Positions 33,308 to 40,573 of a stretch of DNA of 64,000 nt are shown here, piece after piece. The notes under the pieces were generated by a model. It made no database searches. It was not told where the DNA came from and saw only the letters and a program-made list of their open reading frames with translations. The translations under genes were made by a program, and so were the position numbers. Within the stretch, counting starts at the first letter, position 1. The number at the start of each line of letters is the position of its first letter. The DNA comes from CAZSDU01 sp963662525 (GTDB lineage Bacteria; Bacteroidota; Bacteroidia; Bacteroidales; FEN-979), in assembly GCA_963662525.1 (NCBI GenBank), contig OY759717.1, forward strand, positions 3,286,001-3,350,000. The letters are read 5' to 3'.

Positions 33308-33913
33308 TTATTTTTTTGCTAAAGCCCAGACAGTGACCGGATAAGAAGATTCATTCTTCAATGAACCAAACCAGCCTCTTGGCGCCCAGTTTTTAAAATT
33401 GGCTTTCACGCATTCCCTGTTTCCCCAGGACCAGGTTTGGATTCCTTCCAAAGGGAATCCACATTCATGTAAGAAATATTTAATGCCTGTTTCGGTCCAG
33501 CGGGTACAATCATAAGGCATGGGATGGATTTTGATCAGGAAAGGAGTTGCAACAAGGAAATAACCTCCAGGTTTAACCATGTCGTAAACATTTTTTCCTG
33601 CGCGGTAGGGGTAAAGCAAATGTTCGAATACCTGGTCTGCAATAACAAGATCAAACTGTTTATCCAACTTATCAACACAAATGTCGAATTGAGGATAATT
33701 AAATTCCGTAAAACTCTTAAATGTTATATCCTGGAAAGTTCTACCGGCTGAAACTTCAAGTGCATCGATTTGCTCAGGATGTAGACTTTTAATCAGGTTA
33801 AAACACTCCCTGTACAGAACAGTCCTGGTCCAGTGTTTATAATCATATCCAATGGAAGAAAGCAGAGGTTTTAGCCGGTCTTTATTATCGTAAATTAATT
33901 TTCTGAGACTCAT
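33308..33913 (-). CDS. SAM-dependent methyltransferase (class I)
   Basis: 201 residues from ATG 33913. A TTG start at 33970 is possible but lies upstream of the predicted promoter -7 box, so it would not be transcribed. Methyltransferase motifs: DALEVSAGRTF (motif I-like), FDLVIADQVFEHLLYP and VKPGGYFLVATPF. It probably methylates a sugar or polymer end. It is the first gene of the second block of the polysaccharide locus, divergent from the acyltransferase at 34041. Confidence 0.82.
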   Translation of the reverse strand: MSLRKLIYDNKDRLKPLLSSIGYDYKHWTRTVLYRECFNLIKSLHPEQIDALEVSAGRTFQDITFKSFTEFNYPQFDICVDKLDKQFDLVIADQVFEHLLYPYRAGKNVYDMVKPGGYFLVATPFLIKIHPMPYDCTRWTETGIKYFLHECGFPLEGIQTWSWGNRECVKANFKNWAPRGWFGSLKNESSYPVTVWALAKK

Positions 33914-33934
33914 GTCGTTTCGTTTTATATTTGA

Positions 33935-33966
33935 AAGTTTAAAGATAGCATAAGATTTTTGATTTG
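33935..33966 (-). promoter_or_regulatory. Promoter for the second polysaccharide block (minus strand)
   Basis: On the minus strand a TTG is followed after about 20 bases by TATCTTTA, one mismatch from the TAnnTTTG consensus, and then by ATG 33913. Together with the divergent promoter for 34041 it makes this intergenic stretch a bidirectional control point. Confidence 0.45.
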
Positions 33967-33992
33967 ACAAGACCTCCGATCAAGGAAATAAA

Positions 33993-34023
33993 TTGTTTTT
34001 TATTCCATGATATATTAGATTTG
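33993..34023 (+). promoter_or_regulatory. Promoter for the plus-strand acyltransferase
   Basis: TTG (33993-33995), a 20-base spacer, then TAGATTTG (34016-34023), a full Bacteroidota consensus promoter, with the gene start 17 bases downstream. Confidence 0.7.
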
Positions 34024-34040
34024 CGTAAGAATTCAAGATT

Positions 34041-34703
34041 ATGAGTAACCTACCCGAAAAAGACAACAAATACCAAAGAGCCATTTCCGGTTTTAAATTT
34101 ATCAGAAATGTTAATATTCTCAGAACGTTAAGAGTTTTTTTTACAAGAAGGCATAAAGGAATTTGTCTCTTATATGGTAAAGCTACCTTTGAAGCTCATA
34201 AAACGGCAACGATGACAGTGACGAATGGGATATTTCAATTCAACCGTTCATGGACCAAAAAGAATCCTTTTCCTTCCATGCTTACCCTTGAGGAAAATGC
34301 CCGTTTGCAGGTTAATGGCGACTTCCGGATATTCTCTGGATCCCGGGTGCTGGTATGGGTAAATTCTACGTTGATTCTGGGAAGCGGGTATATAAACAAT
34401 AACCTTATTTTATCCTGCTACGATAGAATCGAGATCGGTCATGACGTTGCAATTTCTGAGAATGTATGTATCCGTGATTCGGATAATCACGATATTTTAA
34501 ATTCTGGCCATGTTAAAACACAAGCGGTGAAAATTGGCAATCATGTTTGGATTGGGACCAATGTCATTATTTTAAAAGGTGTTACCATTGGGGATGGTGC
34601 CGTGATTGCTGCCGGAGCTGTAGTGAATAAAGACATTCCACCCCATTGTCTTGCTGGAGGGATACCCGCTCGTATACTCAAAGAATCAGTTGAATGGGTA
34701 TGA
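34041..34703 (+). CDS. Hexapeptide-repeat acyltransferase (only plus-strand gene in the polysaccharide locus)
   Basis: 220 residues. The N-terminal ~100 residues are family-specific; then come hexapeptide repeats DRIEIGHDVAISENVCIRDSD (catalytic-type His in the following NHDIL), VKIGNHVWIGTNVIILKGVTIGDGAVIAAGA and CLAGGIPARILKES. It resembles WbbJ-type sugar O-acetyltransferases. It has its own consensus promoter and faces the GT2 gene at 34731 convergently, so it is expressed separately from its neighbours. Confidence 0.9.
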   Translation: MSNLPEKDNKYQRAISGFKFIRNVNILRTLRVFFTRRHKGICLLYGKATFEAHKTATMTVTNGIFQFNRSWTKKNPFPSMLTLEENARLQVNGDFRIFSGSRVLVWVNSTLILGSGYINNNLILSCYDRIEIGHDVAISENVCIRDSDNHDILNSGHVKTQAVKIGNHVWIGTNVIILKGVTIGDGAVIAAGAVVNKDIPPHCLAGGIPARILKESVEWV

Positions 34704-34730
34704 TCCTATTCCATGGAATAAAAGATATTT

Positions 34731-35654
34731 CTAAAGGAAAGGATTATCATGCAATTGCCTGTTGAAAAGATTTTTAGTATGCCATCCTATGGCTCTTACA
34801 TAGGAATAGAAGAATTTAATTTTTCCTCGAATCAAGAAAGAAAAAGCATTTTTCGGAATCGCTATCCCCAGTTGGTATAGAATTCCTAAAAGAAAGTCTT
34901 TCCCGATAATATTGCGTCTCATAAAAACAATTCGGTTCCGGTTGAGATAATAGATTTTCATCGGGTTCAATTTTCCGACGGAAATCGATTCCTTATGAAG
35001 TACCAATGAATTATGGATATAAAATATCTTATACCCTGCTCTTCTTATCCGATAGCTCCAGTCAGCTTCCTCGTAATACAGGAAAAACGTATAAGACATC
35101 ATCCCGATTTCCTTGATTACCTGCATGGGCACCATCATGGCTGCGCCATGGGCATAGGCAGTTTCACGGTCTGTATTATATTGTCCTTTATCCCTTTCTC
35201 TGAATCCTATGGCAAAGCTTCTCATGGTTCGGGGATTGATCTCTGTAAAACCAGCATATTGTATGAGTGTAGGGTCATAGTAAAACCTGATTTTCGGACT
35301 TACTGCTCCCAGGCTTGGATTAGCCTGAAATTTCTGCACCAGGGGCTCTAAAAAACCTTTATCAACTACAGTATCATTATTCAAAAGCATAACATATTCT
35401 CCCTGGGCACGCATCAGTCCTAAATTATTGCCTCCTGCAAACCCGTAATTAATGGGGCTTTCATAGAGAATAATCCCGGGAAACCGTTGTTTGATTATTT
35501 TTGGATCATCTTCTTGTGAGAAATTATCGATAATAATAATCTCAATGTTGGGGTAGGTAATTTTTGTCAGAGACTCAATCATTTCACAAGTGACCTCTGA
35601 CTGATTATAATTGACAGAAACAATAGAAACAAGAGGATATCTGTTTTTTATCAT
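34731..35654 (-). CDS. Family 2 glycosyltransferase (rhamnosyltransferase-like), copy A
   Basis: 307 residues. GT-A motifs: VSIVSVNYNQSEVTCEMIES, IIIIDNFSQEDDP, INYGFAGGNNLGLMRA, VMLLNNDTVVD (DxD-like NND) and FFLYYEEADWSYRIRRAGY. No membrane segments are obvious beyond a C-terminal hydrophobic patch. It is paralogous along its whole length to the next entry, 9 bases away. The exact sugar is unknown; this GT2 subgroup often contains rhamnosyltransferases. It is the last gene of the first block. Confidence 0.88.
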   Translation of the reverse strand: MIKNRYPLVSIVSVNYNQSEVTCEMIESLTKITYPNIEIIIIDNFSQEDDPKIIKQRFPGIILYESPINYGFAGGNNLGLMRAQGEYVMLLNNDTVVDKGFLEPLVQKFQANPSLGAVSPKIRFYYDPTLIQYAGFTEINPRTMRSFAIGFRERDKGQYNTDRETAYAHGAAMMVPMQVIKEIGMMSYTFFLYYEEADWSYRIRRAGYKIFYIHNSLVLHKESISVGKLNPMKIYYLNRNRIVFMRRNIIGKDFLLGILYQLGIAIPKNAFSFLIRGKIKFFYSYVRAIGWHTKNLFNRQLHDNPFL

Positions 35655-35663
35655 CTGAAATAA

Positions 35664-36593
35664 TCAGGATAATCTGGGACTTTCGTGGACGCTTTTACTG
35701 AATATTGTTTTTATATGCCAGTTGATGGCTTTCAGGTAGGCTGTAAAAAGTTTTATCTGACCCTTGAATAAAAACAAGCCTGCATTTTTTGGGATGGCGA
35801 TGAATATCTGGTAAAGGATTGAAATTGCTGCAACCCATCCTTTAATATTTCTTCTCAGGTACAGTATCCTGTTTCTGCTTAAGTAGTATATTTTCAGGGG
35901 ACTCATTGAGCCTGTGGATATAGAATCTTTGTGATAAACCAGCGAATTATGTACATACCAGACTGTGTAACCGGCATCTTTAATCCTTTGTATCCAATCC
36001 AGTTCCTCGTAATACAGAAAAAAAATATCTGCCATCAGTCCGACTTTTCTTACTGCATCCATCGGTAACATCATGGCTGCACCAAAAGCATAGTTGGTAA
36101 GGGAATCTTTATCGTATTGCCCATGATCAATCTCATTAAAGCCGATACTGAAATGGCGTATGGTAAATGGATTGATGGTGGTAAACCCGGCAAACTGTAT
36201 GATGTTGGGGTGGTAGAAGTAACGGATTTTGGGACTAACAACTCCGATATCAGGATCTTCTTCGAGCTTTTTTACCAGAGGCTCGAGGAAACCTGGCTCA
36301 ACTTCAGTATCATTGTTGATTAATAAAAGATATTTGCCTTTAGCAACATGGATACCAAGATTATTGCCACCGGCAAAACCAAGGTTCAAATCACTTTTAA
36401 TAAATATTACTTCTGGGTATTGCAGAGGAATCATAGATGGATCCTTGGTAGGCGAACCATTATCCACCACAATAATTTCAATGGAAGGGTAGGAGATATG
36501 TCGGAGAGATTCGATCAGGGCGCAGGTAACTTCAGGCTGGTCATAATTCACAGTGACCACAGATACCAAAGGTGAACCAGATATATTTTCCAT
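35664..36593 (-). CDS. Family 2 glycosyltransferase (rhamnosyltransferase-like), copy B
   Basis: 309 residues, paralogue of the preceding gene: VSVVTVNYDQPEVTCALIES, IIVVDNGSPTKDPS, LNLGFAGGNNLGIHVA, LLLINNDTEVEPGFL and FFLYYEELDWIQRIKDAGY. Both copies keep the catalytic acidic residues. Its start lies 5 bases from the stop of a 49-residue membrane protein gene. Confidence 0.88.
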   Translation of the reverse strand: MENISGSPLVSVVTVNYDQPEVTCALIESLRHISYPSIEIIVVDNGSPTKDPSMIPLQYPEVIFIKSDLNLGFAGGNNLGIHVAKGKYLLLINNDTEVEPGFLEPLVKKLEEDPDIGVVSPKIRYFYHPNIIQFAGFTTINPFTIRHFSIGFNEIDHGQYDKDSLTNYAFGAAMMLPMDAVRKVGLMADIFFLYYEELDWIQRIKDAGYTVWYVHNSLVYHKDSISTGSMSPLKIYYLSRNRILYLRRNIKGWVAAISILYQIFIAIPKNAGLFLFKGQIKLFTAYLKAINWHIKTIFSKSVHESPRLS

Positions 36594-36598
36594 CTACT

Positions 36599-36748
36599 TT
36601 AATCCTTTGAACTATCATTAGAATTGCCTGTGCCAGGAAAATCGTCAGGTTTTTTCATTCTATTTTTATGCTGAAGGTAACCCGCGATGAACCCGATTGG
36701 AGTAAAGAGGACAAATCCAATGACAATATAGACCATTACTCCTACCAT
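36599..36748 (-). CDS. 49-residue single-pass membrane protein
   Basis: A small frame between two glycosyltransferase genes: start ATG at 36748, stop TAA at 36599-36601. The product has one hydrophobic segment (VMVYIVIGFVLFTPIGFIAGY) and a basic then acidic, polar C-terminal tail (LQHKNRMKKPDDFPGTG and beyond). A purine-rich GGAGAAGAG precedes the start. It fits the operon spacing (17 bases from the upstream gene, 5 from the downstream gene). No family was recognised; it could be a small accessory of the synthesis or export machinery. Confidence 0.65.
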   Translation of the reverse strand: MVGVMVYIVIGFVLFTPIGFIAGYLQHKNRMKKPDDFPGTGNSNDSSKD

Positions 36749-36765
36749 AATTCTCTTCTCCGAAT

Positions 36766-37638
36766 TTAATATTTGTTAGAGTCAACCGTTTCGTAATCTC
36801 CTTTTTGTTTGACAAAGTATTCCCTGACTCTTTTGAATTCCTTGACAACACGAATAGCAATGGCAGTAATAAACGGACCTTCGCGTTTCAGGGAGCGATC
36901 GATCATCCAGACCACTGATTTTTTTGATCTTTCAGGAACTACTTTACCAAATTTCGTCAATTGCCATGCCATATAACCATCTTCTCCTCTTTTAATAATG
37001 GTATTCCAGCCTCCTGTTTTATAGGCCAGTTCTCTGACCATCCCGAAACTATAGCCACAAACACTTAATTCAGGTCGTTTTATTCCGCGCAGCCGATGAA
37101 CAAAGTATTTAACAAATTCATATATGGCAAATCCGATTCGCAATTTTTTAAGGGTTTCTTTGTAGAAAGAGGCCCTCCCGTATACAGCGGCAACTCCCGG
37201 TTCCTGCAGTTTACGGACCATGCAGTCAACCCAATCAGGTGGATAAATTGTATCTGCGTCTACGGTCAGGTAAAACTTTCCTTTGGCCAGATCCATGGCA
37301 GCCTGTCTGGCATTACCTACCCCCTTTTTTGTTTCGAGAACATATTTAATCCCGGATTTTTTAATTATTTCACTGGTCTTATCCTGGGAATTATTATCGG
37401 TGCAAATGATCTCCATTGGGAATGAACTCCGCTGATCCGCCAGGGATGAAATTGTTCTAAGAATATATTGTTCTTCATTGAAAGCGATGATTCCAACTGA
37501 AACAATGGGATCATTGCTTGTTAATTTTTCAACCTTTTTACGGATGGAATCATATAATGGCGCAGGAATTTCCTCAGCAGTTTTATAAGTAAACCAGTGA
37601 GCTCTTACCCATTTTGGAACAATAAGGCTGGGAAACAT
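36766..37638 (-). CDS. Family 2 glycosyltransferase
   Basis: 290 residues. GT-A motifs: IVSVGIIAFNEEQYILRTI, IICTDNNSQDKTSEII, GVGNARQAAMDLA and YLTVDADTIYPPDWV (DAD metal site). The acceptor region contains KRGEDGYMAWQLTKFG. No transmembrane segments are evident. It lies 12 bases after the polymerase gene in the same operon. The sugar and linkage are not predictable. Confidence 0.88.
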   Translation of the reverse strand: MFPSLIVPKWVRAHWFTYKTAEEIPAPLYDSIRKKVEKLTSNDPIVSVGIIAFNEEQYILRTISSLADQRSSFPMEIICTDNNSQDKTSEIIKKSGIKYVLETKKGVGNARQAAMDLAKGKFYLTVDADTIYPPDWVDCMVRKLQEPGVAAVYGRASFYKETLKKLRIGFAIYEFVKYFVHRLRGIKRPELSVCGYSFGMVRELAYKTGGWNTIIKRGEDGYMAWQLTKFGKVVPERSKKSVVWMIDRSLKREGPFITAIAIRVVKEFKRVREYFVKQKGDYETVDSNKY

Positions 37639-37650
37639 AAGGCGATTGGT

Positions 37651-39129
37651 TTAAGTGGGTTTAATTGCTTGATTTTTTTCTAATAGTTCGTATTTTTCAT
37701 CCAACTGAGGTGCCATGAAAATATAGGCCATTGAAGCATAAACCATAAGTCCGGTTGGGAATTGGCCCAGAATGGCGTTACCGTAACTGGCCCAGATAAC
37801 GCCAAAGAAACCGCAGAGCAAGGCCGCCTCCTTCGCGAGAAGTTCGCGGTTTTTTATCTGGTACATCACGATATAGGAACCTTTCCCTATGATATAGAAT
37901 ATAATAAACATATGGAGGAACAAGCCAACGATACCAACGTCAGCCCAGATCAGTACAAACCAGCTATCCGTAGCGATGTTGGCAAGAAAGGCATCAGGAG
38001 TATAGGCCAATGCCCTTGCCCCGGAATGACCTACACCTCCGCCAAATGGTCTGGTTTTCAAATATTCTTCAAAGAGCCGCTGATTGGCAATTCGAACCAT
38101 ATAGGAAGCATCATCTTCAGGAGTAAAGGCAGTTCGCATACGGTAAATCTGGTAGTTGCTGTTTCCAATGGTGGTGAAAGCGAAGAAAAGATATACCGGA
38201 AGTAAAATGGATGCTCCTATAATGATTGATTTAATATTTTTCCGAAGTATAAGGTAAAGCACCATACCCGCAAATGGGATAGAAATGGCACCACGGGTTC
38301 CGGAGGCCGACATGCCATAGAAACTTGCAGCCATAACAATGCCCCAGAAAACTTTTTTACGCATTTCTTTTTCATTCATCATAATAATCAGGGCAACAAG
38401 TCCTATATGTCCCTGAGCTGCACCAAACTGTCCTGCATCAGTATAAAATGAAAAAGCCCGCAGATTTCCCCAGATGACGTGGGTGACGGCTCCGCCTGCA
38501 TCAAGCCATCTTTGTTCCCAGGGGTCGGGGCCAATATATAATTGCATGAATGCTTTCACCGACCCAAGAATGGAAAATATTCCCCATATTACAAGGAATT
38601 TATTGAGATGTTTTGGTTGGTTATAAATCAAGTAAATAAGGGGGATGACCATCATCATATAAAAGGCAATACCACGCATGGAAGAAAACCAGGCAGCTTT
38701 ACTGATGGCTTCAGGGTTGAAAAGTTCCATTACAATGTAGATAAACCATATCACTGACATAATAACCAGATCATTATTAAGGACACGGATATTGATTTTA
38801 TCTTCAAAGTAATGGAAGAATATAGCAATATAGATGGTGACCAAGGTAATGTCCATGACGGGACCGAGGGTTGCCGGTATATAGCGTGTTAACCCCATCA
38901 GGATAAAATTGAGTATAAATGCTATGGTGAGACCGATTTCCGGTTTAAATATGAGGCGGTTGAGGAAAAGGATAATAACTGGAAGAACCAGTAGTAATGA
39001 TGCTACAGTAAATCCACCCAGGGCTATTACAAATCCAATCCCAATGGCAATTACCAGGATGGTGCCAAATATTACAGGCCTTTTAAGTTTATCAGGTCCC
39101 GTGGGATATAAAATTGGATTATTGCTCAA
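37651..39129 (-). CDS. O-antigen ligase/polymerase family membrane protein (Wzy-like)
   Basis: 492 residues with about 11-12 hydrophobic segments from residue 18 to 470 and a large periplasmic loop near residues 330-390 containing FGGGVGHSG and RIANQRLFEEYLKTRPFGGG, as in the Wzy_C/WaaL family. It probably polymerises lipid-linked repeat units in the periplasm. It overlaps the flippase gene by 11 bases and precedes a GT2 gene by 12. Wzy and WaaL cannot be separated on sequence alone; next to Wzx and a Wzc-like protein, Wzy is the better guess. Confidence 0.85.
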   Translation of the reverse strand: MSNNPILYPTGPDKLKRPVIFGTILVIAIGIGFVIALGGFTVASLLLVLPVIILFLNRLIFKPEIGLTIAFILNFILMGLTRYIPATLGPVMDITLVTIYIAIFFHYFEDKINIRVLNNDLVIMSVIWFIYIVMELFNPEAISKAAWFSSMRGIAFYMMMVIPLIYLIYNQPKHLNKFLVIWGIFSILGSVKAFMQLYIGPDPWEQRWLDAGGAVTHVIWGNLRAFSFYTDAGQFGAAQGHIGLVALIIMMNEKEMRKKVFWGIVMAASFYGMSASGTRGAISIPFAGMVLYLILRKNIKSIIIGASILLPVYLFFAFTTIGNSNYQIYRMRTAFTPEDDASYMVRIANQRLFEEYLKTRPFGGGVGHSGARALAYTPDAFLANIATDSWFVLIWADVGIVGLFLHMFIIFYIIGKGSYIVMYQIKNRELLAKEAALLCGFFGVIWASYGNAILGQFPTGLMVYASMAYIFMAPQLDEKYELLEKNQAIKPT

Positions 39130-40522
39130 ACTCTGCTCTTTTATTTTTTATTATTTGTTTTAGGCGGATGAAGTATGCTTTGTACAAATAAAAACCGTAT
39201 TTAAAAATATTTAAAAATGAAATCTCAACTTCTTGCCGGAGGAAACGATAACCCACGATCAGTCCAATGCAGCTGAATATTACAGAGGCAAATGCAACAA
39301 AAAGTAAAATCGTAGTGACTTCCCATTCGGGGAAGAAGTAATGCAACCCGAAAACAGCGATCAGATCCCCGATAATATTTGCACCGGCCATCCAGACAAT
39401 TTTATAGAAATTTTTCTGGGGTTTATTCAGACTGTCAAGTGCGACTCCAGTAAACCTGTCGAGGGGCAATAGCAATGAATAAATGATGAAGACGACAAGA
39501 ATATTTGATATTCCATCAAGTGAACTTAGATATTGTGATCCCCCCAGCACCATGATGAATATTTTATTCAGAAATAGACTGATAAAGGCAATTACAATAA
39601 ACAAATATACGATTGAACCTGTATAGGAATAATAAAGTTTTTTAAACTCATTGATATTGTTTTCAAGGCTTGCTTTAGATAGCTTTGGGAATGCTGTATT
39701 AGCAAAACTGATCAGCGGTATTTCAATAACATCAAGGTACTTGAGTGGAATTGCATAGAGGGCGACACCGGTTGGACCAAGAAAAGCACTAAAAGAAATA
39801 ATAAAACTATCAGCCCCTTTCAATAAACTGCTTCCAATCCGTGTAAGCATTGAAAATTGTCCGTATGTCAGCAATGTCTTTGCCCTGTCTTTTGAAAAAA
39901 ATCGGATATGCTCCCCTCCGGTCCATTTTTTGAAGAGACAGAAGAGGGATGTGAAGGTATGGGTGATAACATACATAATCACCACAAGGGTGGTGTCAAT
40001 TTTCAAAAAGATATAAGCAAGCAGGATAACAATCAGAAATGATATCAGATTAAAGAACCTGAGCCAGAATATTTTTCCGAACTCAAGATCTGCCTGCAGG
40101 ATCGACCAGGCATAATTCCAGGGCATTGATACCAGTGCATAAAGAGGGTACCAGTAACAGAAAATGTCATATCCGCTGGATGCCAGTGTTTTTGGGATGA
40201 TCAGTATTAATATCCACAACAAAACAGAGATGATGACCAAAATAACAATTCCTAACACCCAGCTAGAACCAAGGTATGATTTTCTTTCCTCAGGATTAGG
40301 GGATGATAAATATCTTACGATAGCATCGCGGGTAAGTCCCCATCTGAGCATATCTACCAGGGCAGCGGGGGTTACAAATAGCACCCATTTCCCGAAATCA
40401 GCAATATTCAATATCCTTATCAGAATCATAAACGACAGCAACCCCATTACAGCAGAAGTGAAATTTGCCGCTAAGGAAAGAAAGTTGAGATCCTTGATAA
40501 TTCTTAAAAAATATTTTTTCAA
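39119..40522 (-). CDS. Oligosaccharide flippase (Wzx-like, MOP superfamily)
   Basis: 467 residues with about 12-14 membrane segments beginning FLSLAANFTSAVMGLLSFMILIRILNIADFGKWVLF, the typical polysaccharide-biosynthesis-protein N-terminus. The family moves undecaprenyl-linked repeat units across the inner membrane. It overlaps the downstream polymerase by 11 bases and is separated from the co-polymerase gene by 51 bases. Confidence 0.9.
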   Translation of the reverse strand: MKKYFLRIIKDLNFLSLAANFTSAVMGLLSFMILIRILNIADFGKWVLFVTPAALVDMLRWGLTRDAIVRYLSSPNPEERKSYLGSSWVLGIVILVIISVLLWILILIIPKTLASSGYDIFCYWYPLYALVSMPWNYAWSILQADLEFGKIFWLRFFNLISFLIVILLAYIFLKIDTTLVVIMYVITHTFTSLFCLFKKWTGGEHIRFFSKDRAKTLLTYGQFSMLTRIGSSLLKGADSFIISFSAFLGPTGVALYAIPLKYLDVIEIPLISFANTAFPKLSKASLENNINEFKKLYYSYTGSIVYLFIVIAFISLFLNKIFIMVLGGSQYLSSLDGISNILVVFIIYSLLLPLDRFTGVALDSLNKPQKNFYKIVWMAGANIIGDLIAVFGLHYFFPEWEVTTILLFVAFASVIFSCIGLIVGYRFLRQEVEISFLNIFKYGFYLYKAYFIRLKQIIKNKRAEFEQ

Positions 40523-40573
40523 TGATCAATGTTCAATACTATGAGTAATTCGTTTCTTGTTGACGAACAACAC

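Noticed and set aside
34707..34720. 14-base perfect palindrome TATTCCATGGAATA between convergent genes
   Set aside because: It could be a weak bidirectional terminator stem, but there is no loop or T run and no second copy, so it is not called.
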